Positions 1-6,576 of a stretch of 11,251 bases of DNA are shown one piece after another. The position numbers and the translations under genes were made by a program. The notes under the pieces were generated by a model. That model did no database searches, had not been told where the DNA came from, and was given only the letters and a program-made list of their open reading frames with translations. Positions within the stretch are counted from its first letter, which is position 1. The number at the start of each line of letters is the position of its first letter. This DNA comes from Chloroflexota bacterium. GTDB taxonomy: Bacteria > Chloroflexota > Chloroflexia > QHBQ01 > JADMIH01. The stretch is taken from positions 1 through 11,251 of the forward strand of contig JADMIH010000124.1 of the NCBI GenBank assembly GCA_015478675.1, read 5' to 3'.

Positions 1-213
1 AAGGGTTCAGAGTTGGGGTGTAGCAATCTGCAAGGAGTAGCTGTGGAGGCGTACCGTTACGCACCCTCACCACGCACCCTCACCCCCAAACCCCCTCTCC
101 CTTCATGGGAGAGGGGGCTTTGCGCATTGTGAGGGCACAGGGAGGGCCGGTGAGGGCACACTCGCACAGTTACGCCCTGATGATTGTCCACCTCAACTCC
201 GAACATTTACCCC
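1..213. repeat. Composite repeat, copy A: hairpin core with inverted tails on both sides
   Basis: The core is an inverted repeat, 88-101 against 107-120, with loop TTCAT at 102-106 and one mismatch. G-rich arms with GTGAGGG steps leave the core in both directions; on the left they read as CCCTCAC at 63-69 and 78-84. The right tail carries GCACAGTTAC (164-173), GATTGTCCACC (182-192) and GAACATTTAC (201-210). On the left, positions 5-29 are the reverse complement of the same tail: CTGAAC and AGATTGCTACACCCC match copy B at 2983-2997 at 14 of 15 bases. This copy therefore looks like a roughly 213-bp MITE-like element with long degenerate terminal inverted repeats. Its left boundary may lie outside the window. 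No transposase is nearby. Confidence 0.75.
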
Positions 214-425
214 CAACCGCCCTAAACCCTCACCACCAGCTCCACACAAAAATAACCCCTCCATTTAACCCAAATTACCCTTGTACGCCCAATGCCATCT
301 ATGGTAAGATAAGCCCACACAGGCGAGCAGCACACAGCCCAGAACTCTGCTTGCTTCACATACAAACTCCCATATCACTCACCAGCCGCTCAACTGTAGA
401 TAGCTCTTCTCCCGTAGACCACCGA
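214..425. other. Intergenic stretch upstream of the VanW gene
   Basis: This stretch is C/A-rich and has no recognisable gene. It stays open in the frame of the downstream VanW gene, but the hypothetical translation is low-complexity and unlike a signal peptide or wall protein. Two weak promoter-like pairs are visible: TTGTAC (281-286) with TAAGAT (305-310) at 18-nt spacing, and TTGCTT (351-356) with TATCAC (373-378) at 16-nt spacing. Neither is better than 4 of 6 in any box, so neither is called as a promoter. Confidence 0.35.
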
Positions 426-2696
426 ATGGAGTTCCACAACAGCATGCAAAGCTCTAACACTGTAAACCCACCAAAAGCCCATGCTACGCACGCGGTGCCG
501 CCCACTCAAGAAAAACGCTCCACGCGGCGGTCGCCTTTCACCATCGGCTTGCTGCTCCTGGCGGGCATGCTGGTGCTGATCATCGCCCTCTTATTCGGCT
601 ACCGAGCTACCTCCGCGGGCCGCGTCTTCCGTGGCGTGCAAGTCTTGGACAAAGACCTCGGAGGGCTGAGTCGAGCGGAGGCCGTTGCCGCCCTTACTCA
701 GGCTTCGTCCGGCTACCCCTCAGGCAACCTTACCATCTCTAATGCTTCCCAAAGCTGGACCTTCTCCCCAGCTGATTTAGGCGTGGTCGTAGACACCGGC
801 AAAACAGTAGACGCCGCAATGGCTCTGGGGCGCTCCGGCAACTTCCTCAGCGATCTGGGCTCCCAGCTTGGCACATTCCTCGGCAGCGCGCAAGTCACCC
901 CTGCTCTCAAACCCAACACCGCCTTGATCGACAAAGCAGTGGCGCAAATAGCCGCCGCCGTTGACAAGCCCGCCATTGATAGCAAACTGGAGCAAGGCCC
1001 CGACGGCACAGTCCGTATCACCCCCTCCTCACACGGCACCGTGATTGACACCAACGCCATGCGTGCTGCTATCTCCAGTGCTGTTGCCTCCGTCCCCTTC
1101 GCTCCGGTGAAGCTAACTCTTGCCGACGCTCCTCCCAAAGTCACAGAGGCCCAGCTGCAAGGCTCCATGTCCCAGGCCATGGCTCTCACCGAGCAGCCAC
1201 TACTCCTCAACTCCGGCAAGCACACCTGGACTATACAACCCTCCGACCTGCGTAACATGCTCGCATTGTCCAACACAGCCAACAATTGGACCGCAGCCCT
1301 CGATCAAGACAAACTGACAGCCTACCTCAAGCCTGTGGCCGATACCTTAAGAGTTGAACCAACAGACGCCTCCGTTACAATAGGCAAAGGCGACGTAACC
1401 CTCCAGCCCGACAAATCAGGCTCCGATCTCGATATGCAAGCAGCAGTGGCTGCTATCCAGGCCGCCGCCACAAAGCAGGATGCCCAGGCCCGCACAGTAG
1501 AGATGCCCATCAAAGAAGTCCCCGCCCAAATACGCACCGCCCAGCTCCAGGCCCTGTACGATAAGGCAAACTCCCTCGTCACACAGGGCATCAGGATGCG
1601 CTTCGGCAGCGATGGCTACATCATGCGCGGCACAGCGGTGACGGGCTTCCTCGACGTGGCCCAGGCCCAGGGCGGCCCCGGACCACAGAAGCTGGTCATA
1701 GACAAAGACGTCCTCTCTAATCGCATAAGCGGCATAGCCTACAATATCAATCGCCGCCCCTCAGATGCACGCTTCCGCATGGTAAACGGCGCTCCTACCA
1801 AAGTGGCTGAAGCCAAAGAAGGCTACAAAGTAAATGTGGAAAACTCCCTCCAAAGCGCCCTCAACTCTATTGATGCCTATACAGGCGGCGACCGCCTGCA
1901 AGTAGACCTCGATGTCGCCGTTACTCAGCCCGGCATTAAAGATGCCGACCTCACTAACATCAACACCCCCGACCTCCTCAGCACAGGGCAGACTAGCTAC
2001 GCTGGCTCCTCGCCCGAACGCGCCTGGAACGTCGGCCTCGGCACCAGAAACATAGACGGCGCACTCGTCCCACCAGGTGGCGTATTCTCCACAGTAGACA
2101 CAATAGGCGACTTGACGCTCGAAGCAGGCTTCAGAATGGGCTATGGCATCGTAGGCACCGGCAGCAGCCTCACCACCGTCCCCTCCGTGGCCGGCGGTAT
2201 TTGCCAGGTCTCAACCACCCTCTTCCACTCCGTCTTCTGGGCCGGCCTCCCAATGGTAGAGCGAAACTGGCATTCATACTGGATCAGCCTCTACGGCGTA
2301 GCCCCAAGCGGCCTGCAAGGCCTCGACGCTACTATCTCCCCACCTGATCTCGACTTCCGCTTCAAAAACACTACAGGCAACTGGCTCTTGATAAAAGCTA
2401 CCGCCGACGGCAAGAACGTCACATTCCAGCTTTACGGCGTCAATCCCAACTGGAAGGTGAGCGTCAGCGGCCCCGTCATCACCAACCGCGTAAAGACAGA
2501 CCCCACAATGATCACTGAGTACAATGACCAGTTGCCTGCCGGCAAAACAGTACTGGTCGAGCACGCCCAGGACGGCTTCACCGCCACCATCAAGCGCGTA
2601 GTCACCGACGCATCAGGCAAGATAGTAGACGACTGGACCGCCCGCAGCACTTACCAGCCCGCCCACAACCGCACCCTGGTAGGCACAGGCAAATAA
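426..2696 (+). CDS. VanW-family protein with peptidoglycan-binding-like repeats, membrane-anchored
   Basis: From ATG 426 the product is 756 aa. A short polar cytoplasmic N-terminus with RSTRR at 31-35 precedes one strong membrane segment (about residues 37-58), so the rest should face the cell wall. Residues about 70-235 and 425-495 resemble the PG_binding_4 (YoaR-like) domains that usually accompany VanW. The VanW domain spans about 525-655, with VPPGGVFS (548-555), GGICQVSTTLF (590-600) and a following HSYW (616-619). The end, about 675-752, resembles the G5-like tail of these proteins (TIKRVV, then RSTYQP). VanW proteins are linked to the envelope but their biochemical role is unsettled; no vancomycin resistance is implied. 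The frame is open back to 105, but that part begins inside the repeat core, so I reject it. ATG 444 (GGAG 12 nt before it) is an alternative start; neither start has a good ribosome binding site. Confidence 0.87.
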   Translation: MEFHNSMQSSNTVNPPKAHATHAVPPTQEKRSTRRSPFTIGLLLLAGMLVLIIALLFGYRATSAGRVFRGVQVLDKDLGGLSRAEAVAALTQASSGYPSGNLTISNASQSWTFSPADLGVVVDTGKTVDAAMALGRSGNFLSDLGSQLGTFLGSAQVTPALKPNTALIDKAVAQIAAAVDKPAIDSKLEQGPDGTVRITPSSHGTVIDTNAMRAAISSAVASVPFAPVKLTLADAPPKVTEAQLQGSMSQAMALTEQPLLLNSGKHTWTIQPSDLRNMLALSNTANNWTAALDQDKLTAYLKPVADTLRVEPTDASVTIGKGDVTLQPDKSGSDLDMQAAVAAIQAAATKQDAQARTVEMPIKEVPAQIRTAQLQALYDKANSLVTQGIRMRFGSDGYIMRGTAVTGFLDVAQAQGGPGPQKLVIDKDVLSNRISGIAYNINRRPSDARFRMVNGAPTKVAEAKEGYKVNVENSLQSALNSIDAYTGGDRLQVDLDVAVTQPGIKDADLTNINTPDLLSTGQTSYAGSSPERAWNVGLGTRNIDGALVPPGGVFSTVDTIGDLTLEAGFRMGYGIVGTGSSLTTVPSVAGGICQVSTTLFHSVFWAGLPMVERNWHSYWISLYGVAPSGLQGLDATISPPDLDFRFKNTTGNWLLIKATADGKNVTFQLYGVNPNWKVSVSGPVITNRVKTDPTMITEYNDQLPAGKTVLVEHAQDGFTATIKRVVTDASGKIVDDWTARSTYQPAHNRTLVGTGK

Positions 2697-2704
2697 CTTT
2701 CACT

Positions 2705-2773
2705 TGCAGCTAGGTAAGCAGCAAAGAGCACCTGAGTGACAATCAGGTGCCCTTTGCTGCTTACCTAGCTGTA
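2705..2773. terminator. Long near-perfect hairpin downstream of the VanW gene, possible terminator
   Basis: The left arm 2707-2726 pairs perfectly with 2752-2771 (20 bp). After one A/C mismatch (2727/2751) the stem continues with 2728-2735 against 2743-2750 (8 bp), closing on a 7-nt loop GTGACAA. A T-A and a G-T pair extend the base to 2705/2773. It begins 9 nt after the VanW stop codon. There is no T tract on either side, so it is not a classic intrinsic terminator; a 3' end-protecting structure or a relic inverted repeat are alternatives. The structure itself is certain, the function is inferred. Confidence 0.6.
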
Positions 2774-2876
2774 CTTAGCTCGACCAATATATGATTAGGC
2801 GTTACTACTGGTGCGCGTGAGGTGTCTGCTTCTATCTAGTGCAGGATCAGGACACCTGTTAGGGAAAGAGGGAGTG
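2774..2876. other. Noncoding spacer with a small inverted repeat
   Basis: No gene is visible. AGGTGTC (2820-2826) is mirrored by GACACCT (2851-2857) across 24 nt, and CTGC (2826-2829) by GCAG (2841-2844) inside it. TATGAT at 2790-2795 resembles a -10 box but has no matching -35. I cannot assign a role to this stretch. Confidence 0.3.
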
Positions 2877-3013
2877 CAGGGGCGCTCCCCTGGCTCTTCC
2901 CATAAGAAAGCCCCCTCTCCCCTTGTGGGAGAGGGGGTTTGGGGGTGAGGGCAGGTGAGGGTAGGTGAGCGCTACCCCAGGAAGATTGCTCCACCCCTAC
3001 CCTGAACATTTAC
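2877..3013 (+). repeat. Composite repeat, copy B, one tail, pointing to the RSH promoter
   Basis: The order is: small hairpin CAGGGG (2877-2882)/CCCCTG (2887-2892); core hairpin 2908-2921 against 2927-2940 with loop CTTGT; G-rich arm 2941-2966 with GGTGAGGG steps; then a tail with GCTAC (2971-2975), AGATTGCTCCACCCC (2983-2997) and CTGAACATTTAC (3002-3013). The core loop, read in reverse complement, equals the ACAAG loop of copy C. No mirrored left tail like that of copy A is seen, so this copy is one-sided or has lost one end. The tail stops 14 nt before the -35 box of the downstream promoter. Confidence 0.75.
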
Positions 3014-3027
3014 CCTCTTCTACAGAA

Positions 3028-3056
3028 TTGACACCCCGCCACCTATGGAGTATCAT
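3028..3056 (+). promoter_or_regulatory. Near-consensus housekeeping sigma promoter for the RSH operon
   Basis: The -35 box TTGACA (3028-3033) is a full consensus match. The -10 box TATCAT (3051-3056) matches 5 of 6, and the spacer is 17 nt. Transcription would begin near 3063, leaving about 50 nt of leader before the ATG at 3114. No attenuator-like hairpin is evident in that leader. The position and direction fit expression of the RSH and lgt genes. Confidence 0.75.
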
Positions 3057-3113
3057 AAAGTGGTACACCATTTTTAGTGTGCCCACTTAGACCCTCCAAT
3101 CAGGTATGGCATC

Positions 3114-5480
3114 ATGAACGCGGCTGACCTCGGCGTGGGCGGTAGAGGGAATGCTGCCCACGATCATGAACCAATCCCTCAACCCGCCAGCGCCCTCTCC
3201 GATGGCGCTGATGGCACGCGTCCTCCTCTCCATGTAATAGAAGGCCAGCAGCCGCGCACACAACACCCCTCGTCAGGCGCTCAATACACTCTGGACCACC
3301 TGATGAAAGCAGTCCATGCATATAACCCTAAGGCCGATCTTGAGCTCTTGAAAAAAGCATACCACTTTGCTGAAGAGGCTCATCAGGAGCAAAATAGGGG
3401 CACCGGCGAGCCGTATATCACCCACCCCCTGACGGTGGCCGGCATCCTGGCCGATATGCGCCTCGACAACGAAACGTTAGAGGCAGCCCTCCTCCACGAT
3501 GTGATCGAAGATACCCCTGTCACCTACGAGGATATAAATAGTCTCTTTGGGCCTACTGTGGCCCACCTGGTGGAGGGGGTCACCAAGCTCGGCTCTATAC
3601 CCAGGCTGCGCTCTTTAGATGCGGCGGGCGAAAAGAGCCAGCGCGACGCCCAACACCAGGTGCAGGCCGAAAATCTGCGCAAGATGTTCCTCGCCATGTT
3701 TGACGACCCCCGCGTCGTCCTGATCAAATTGGCTGACCGCCTGCACAACATGCGCACCTTGCAAGGCGTGCCCGCCGCCAAGCAGCAGCGCATCGCTACG
3801 CAGACCCTTGAGATATACGCCCCTCTCGCTAACCGCCTCGGCATGTGGCAGATGAAGGGCGAGCTTGAAGACCTCTCCTTCTCGTACCTCGACCCGGCGA
3901 AGTACGCCGAGCTTGCCACTATACTCAAAGAAACCAAGAGCGCGCGCGACCGCTACCTCAAGCGTGTGATCGCTACGCTGGAAAAAAGCCTGGCCGACGC
4001 AGGAATAGACGCCACAATAAAGGGCCGCGTAAAGCATATCTACTCGCTCTGGCAGAAGATGCAGAGTAAGCACCGACCCGTCGAGCATATATACGACGTG
4101 CTGGCTGTGCGGGTGATCGTAGACACCAAAGAGGAGTGCTACGCCGCCCTCGGCATTATTCACTCGCTATGGCCCTCTATACCTAGCGAGTTTGACGACT
4201 ACATATCGCGCCCCAAAGAGTCGATGTACCAATCGCTCCATACAGCTGTGTGGGCGGTAGACAACAAGCCGCTCGAAATACAGATACGCACCCACGAGAT
4301 GCACGAGATGGCCGAATACGGCATCGCGGCGCACTGGCGCTACAAAGAGCAGCGCGGGGGTAGGCGCGACCTGCGCTATGAGCAGAAAATAGCCTGGCTG
4401 CGCCGCCTGATGTCGTGGCGTGACGACGTAGAGAACGCGCAAGACTTCGTAGAGTCGCTCAAGAGCGACGTCTTCCAGGAACACATTTATGTCTTTACAC
4501 CCCAGGGTGATATTGTAGAGCTGCCAAAAGGGGCTACACCCATCGACTTTGCGTACCGCATCCACACCGACCTGGGAAGCCAGTGTGGTGGGGCCAAAGT
4601 CAACGACAAGATTGTGCAGCTCGATACACCTCTGGCCAACGGGGCGGTGGTCAAGATCATCAAAGATAAAAACCGCATCGGCCCCTCGCGTGATTGGCTA
4701 CAATCCGACAGGTTTATCAAGACGGCCACTGCCCGCCAAAAGGTTCGGCAATACTTCCGACGGCAGAGGCGCGAGGAAAAGATCGCTCAGGGGCGCTCTA
4801 TGCTTGATGCTACCCTCAAGAACCTCGGCCTCAACCATGTCTCGCACACCGATGTGCTGGCGTACTTTCCGCGCTATCACAGCATGGACGATTTCCTGGA
4901 GGCTATCGGCAACACCGACATCAGCACCCAGAACCTCACATCCAAGCTAGGTGAGCACCGTCAGAATGAGCTTCTCATGCCGGAGACAGAGGCTCCTGCC
5001 CTTACTATACCCACCAGCACCCCCACTATGCAGGTAAGCGATCTGAATGGTATACTTACACAACTTGGGCGTTGTTGCAAGCCGATGCCCGGTGACGAAA
5101 TTATCGGCTATATCACCAAAGGGCGAGGCATAACAGTGCATAGAGCCGACTGCACGAATCTCGGCTCCGTGCAAGACCTCGACCGCCTGATGCGCGTCTC
5201 GTGGGGCGGCAGCAAAGGCGCACGCTTCCCCGCGGGTGTACGCGTCAAGGCGCTGGACAGGGTTGGCTTGCTACGTGATGTAACCACAATGCTCGCCGAC
5301 GAGAAGGTAAACCTCATAAGCATACACACGCAGAAAACCCCCGGCATGGCGACTACCATACTTATAATGACCCTGGAGGTCACAGGCGTTGAGCAGATGT
5401 TCCAGGTAATGGACCGGCTGGCCTCTGTGCGCGGTGTATACGAAGTGCAGAGAGATACGGGCGGAGCGGTAGAAGAGTAA
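3114..5480 (+). CDS. relA: RelA/SpoT homologue, (p)ppGpp synthetase/hydrolase (long RSH)
   Basis: The 788-aa cytosolic enzyme makes ppGpp/pppGpp from ATP and GDP/GTP and probably also degrades it, setting the stringent response. Order: unmatched polar N-terminus (1-55); HD hydrolase (about 60-215) with R95, H104, HDVIED (128-133), D208 and N212 all present; synthetase (about 300-415) with R305, D328, Y372 in YQSLHT and E388 in EIQIRT; TGS (about 453-516); helical linker; Cys/His region with C654, C655, H676, C680; and ACT (about 708-782). Unusually, residues 359-362 read EFDD. That acidic EXDD form is known from monofunctional RelA, whereas bifunctional enzymes usually carry RXKD. ATG 3114 has only a weak AGG 9 nt upstream; ATG 3303 (residue 64) is possible but sits very close to the HD domain. 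A strong promoter lies upstream and lgt follows by 16 nt. Confidence 0.96.
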   Translation: MNAADLGVGGRGNAAHDHEPIPQPASALSDGADGTRPPLHVIEGQQPRTQHPSSGAQYTLDHLMKAVHAYNPKADLELLKKAYHFAEEAHQEQNRGTGEPYITHPLTVAGILADMRLDNETLEAALLHDVIEDTPVTYEDINSLFGPTVAHLVEGVTKLGSIPRLRSLDAAGEKSQRDAQHQVQAENLRKMFLAMFDDPRVVLIKLADRLHNMRTLQGVPAAKQQRIATQTLEIYAPLANRLGMWQMKGELEDLSFSYLDPAKYAELATILKETKSARDRYLKRVIATLEKSLADAGIDATIKGRVKHIYSLWQKMQSKHRPVEHIYDVLAVRVIVDTKEECYAALGIIHSLWPSIPSEFDDYISRPKESMYQSLHTAVWAVDNKPLEIQIRTHEMHEMAEYGIAAHWRYKEQRGGRRDLRYEQKIAWLRRLMSWRDDVENAQDFVESLKSDVFQEHIYVFTPQGDIVELPKGATPIDFAYRIHTDLGSQCGGAKVNDKIVQLDTPLANGAVVKIIKDKNRIGPSRDWLQSDRFIKTATARQKVRQYFRRQRREEKIAQGRSMLDATLKNLGLNHVSHTDVLAYFPRYHSMDDFLEAIGNTDISTQNLTSKLGEHRQNELLMPETEAPALTIPTSTPTMQVSDLNGILTQLGRCCKPMPGDEIIGYITKGRGITVHRADCTNLGSVQDLDRLMRVSWGGSKGARFPAGVRVKALDRVGLLRDVTTMLADEKVNLISIHTQKTPGMATTILIMTLEVTGVEQMFQVMDRLASVRGVYEVQRDTGGAVEE

Positions 5481-5496
5481 TCTTTAAGGAGAGCGT

Positions 5497-6480
5497 ATGA
5501 CACCACCAAGAGATGCCTTTCAACTAGGCCCAATAACGGTGCGTTGGTATGGCATTATGATCATGCTGGGCGTGGTCCTGGCATCTTACTTTGCCTATCG
5601 TGACGCAAAGCGGCGCGGAGAAGACCCTGAGCACGTTTGGCAGATGTTCCCCTGGGTGCTCGTGGCGGGCATCATCGGGGCCAGGCTAGGCTGGGTTATC
5701 GCTGACCTCTCCTATATCCACAACCCCTATGACGTAATCGCCATCTGGACGGGGGGCCTCAGCATTCAGGGCGCGGTCATCTTCGGCGCATTGGCCGTCA
5801 TCCTCTATTGCAAGCGCAGCCATATCTCCTTCTTCAAGTGGGCTGATATAATTGTCCCAGGTCTCGCTCTTGCCCAGGCGGTAGGGCGCTGGGGCAATTA
5901 CTTTAACCAGGAGGCCTTCGGCAGTAAGACCACCCTCCCATGGGGTATACCTATCAGCCCTGAGAGGCAGCAGCAAGTCGCCGGCCTCACACCTGACCCC
6001 ACAGCCCGCTTCCACCCCACATTTGCCTACGAGATGATCTGGGACCTTATCAACTTTGGCATACTCGTATGGCTCGGCAGGCAGAAACGCCTCAAGCTCC
6101 TGGAAGGCGACCTGCTGTGGGTCTACTTGATCTTCTACTCTATTGGACGCTTTGTAATCGAAGCAATACGCATTGACAGCGCCACTGTGGGTGATGTCAA
6201 GACCCCGCAGCTTGTGGCAGTACTTACTGTAATTCTCGCCTGGTCGATGCTCATATATCGCCACCGCCCCGGCAGCAAAGCACGTCCAGCCGACACCGAG
6301 ACTCCGGTTGGTGCGCATGTCCGCAGGCGCGCCACACAGCCTATGCAGCAGACGCAGCCCTCACAGGGGCGCGTGCGCAAAATCCAGTCGTTCACAGTGC
6401 AACCAACCGCCGATACCAATCAGGTGGAAGCGCACACCCAGGAGATAGGCACCCCCGAACCGTCGCAAGGGGCCGGCTGA
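5497..6480 (+). CDS. lgt: Prolipoprotein diacylglyceryl transferase
   Basis: Lgt is the membrane enzyme that moves diacylglycerol from phosphatidylglycerol to the lipobox cysteine of prolipoproteins, the first step of lipoprotein maturation. The 327-aa product has about seven hydrophobic segments between residues 17 and 255. The family signature is at 130-142, GRWGNYFNQEAFG, with the expected Arg, Asn and Glu. HPTFAYE (173-179) and GRFVIEAIR (217-225) are further hallmarks. At the place of the E. coli His103 loop it reads GGLSIQGA (86-93), so Gln91 replaces that histidine; other phyla also vary here. The last 70 or so residues are hydrophilic and rich in Gln, Thr and Pro, a cytoplasmic tail beyond the usual core. 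A strong AAGGAGAG (5486-5493) sets the start, 16 nt after the RSH stop, so cotranscription is very likely. Confidence 0.97.
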   Translation: MTPPRDAFQLGPITVRWYGIMIMLGVVLASYFAYRDAKRRGEDPEHVWQMFPWVLVAGIIGARLGWVIADLSYIHNPYDVIAIWTGGLSIQGAVIFGALAVILYCKRSHISFFKWADIIVPGLALAQAVGRWGNYFNQEAFGSKTTLPWGIPISPERQQQVAGLTPDPTARFHPTFAYEMIWDLINFGILVWLGRQKRLKLLEGDLLWVYLIFYSIGRFVIEAIRIDSATVGDVKTPQLVAVLTVILAWSMLIYRHRPGSKARPADTETPVGAHVRRRATQPMQQTQPSQGRVRKIQSFTVQPTADTNQVEAHTQEIGTPEPSQGAG

Positions 6481-6498
6481 TTAAGAGCGTAATCTGAA

Positions 6499-6548
6499 GC
6501 GCGAAGGTTCTGAGCGGACTGCCAGCTCCTCGCGGCATTCCTTCGCGC
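6499..6548 (+). terminator. Hairpin between lgt and the downstream membrane-protein gene
   Basis: GCGCGAAGG (6499-6507) pairs perfectly with CCTTCGCGC (6540-6548). A small GAGC/GCTC stem may form inside the 32-nt loop. It is followed by CTTGCTTT, only mildly T-rich, and lies 18 nt after the lgt stop. It could be a weak terminator, an attenuator or an RNA-processing site that lowers expression of the next gene; no new promoter is clear before 6577. Confidence 0.4.
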
Positions 6549-6576
6549 CTTGCTTTACCTGGATTGAGGGTAGTTT

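Noticed and set aside
61..121. CRISPR array or tandem satellite from the recurrent CCCTCAC/GTGAGGG units
   Set aside because: There are no regularly spaced spacers, and units of a few bases only flank a palindromic core. The dispersed copies at 2877 and 9340 fit an interspersed element.
281..310. Promoter TTGTAC-18-TAAGAT for the VanW gene
   Set aside because: The boxes match only 3 of 6 and 4 of 6, and a second equally weak pair lies at 351-378, so neither can be preferred from sequence alone.
426..2696. VanW gene as a vancomycin-resistance determinant
   Set aside because: VanW-domain proteins are widespread in Gram-positive-type bacteria without resistance, and no vanA/B/H/X/R/S-like gene is nearby.
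2774..2876. Small RNA gene or riboswitch between the VanW and RSH genes
   Set aside because: Only a 7-bp inverted repeat and an isolated -10-like box are visible. No promoter pair, conserved riboswitch core or terminator could be identified.
3615..4163. Minus-strand open frame of 182 codons inside the RSH gene
   Set aside because: It lies wholly opposite the conserved HD and synthetase domains, whose motifs are clear on the plus strand. It is a shadow of a GC-rich coding region.
5686..6318. Minus-strand open frame of 210 codons inside lgt
   Set aside because: The plus strand carries an unmistakable Lgt with signature residues and a strong ribosome binding site. The antisense frame has no recognisable domain.
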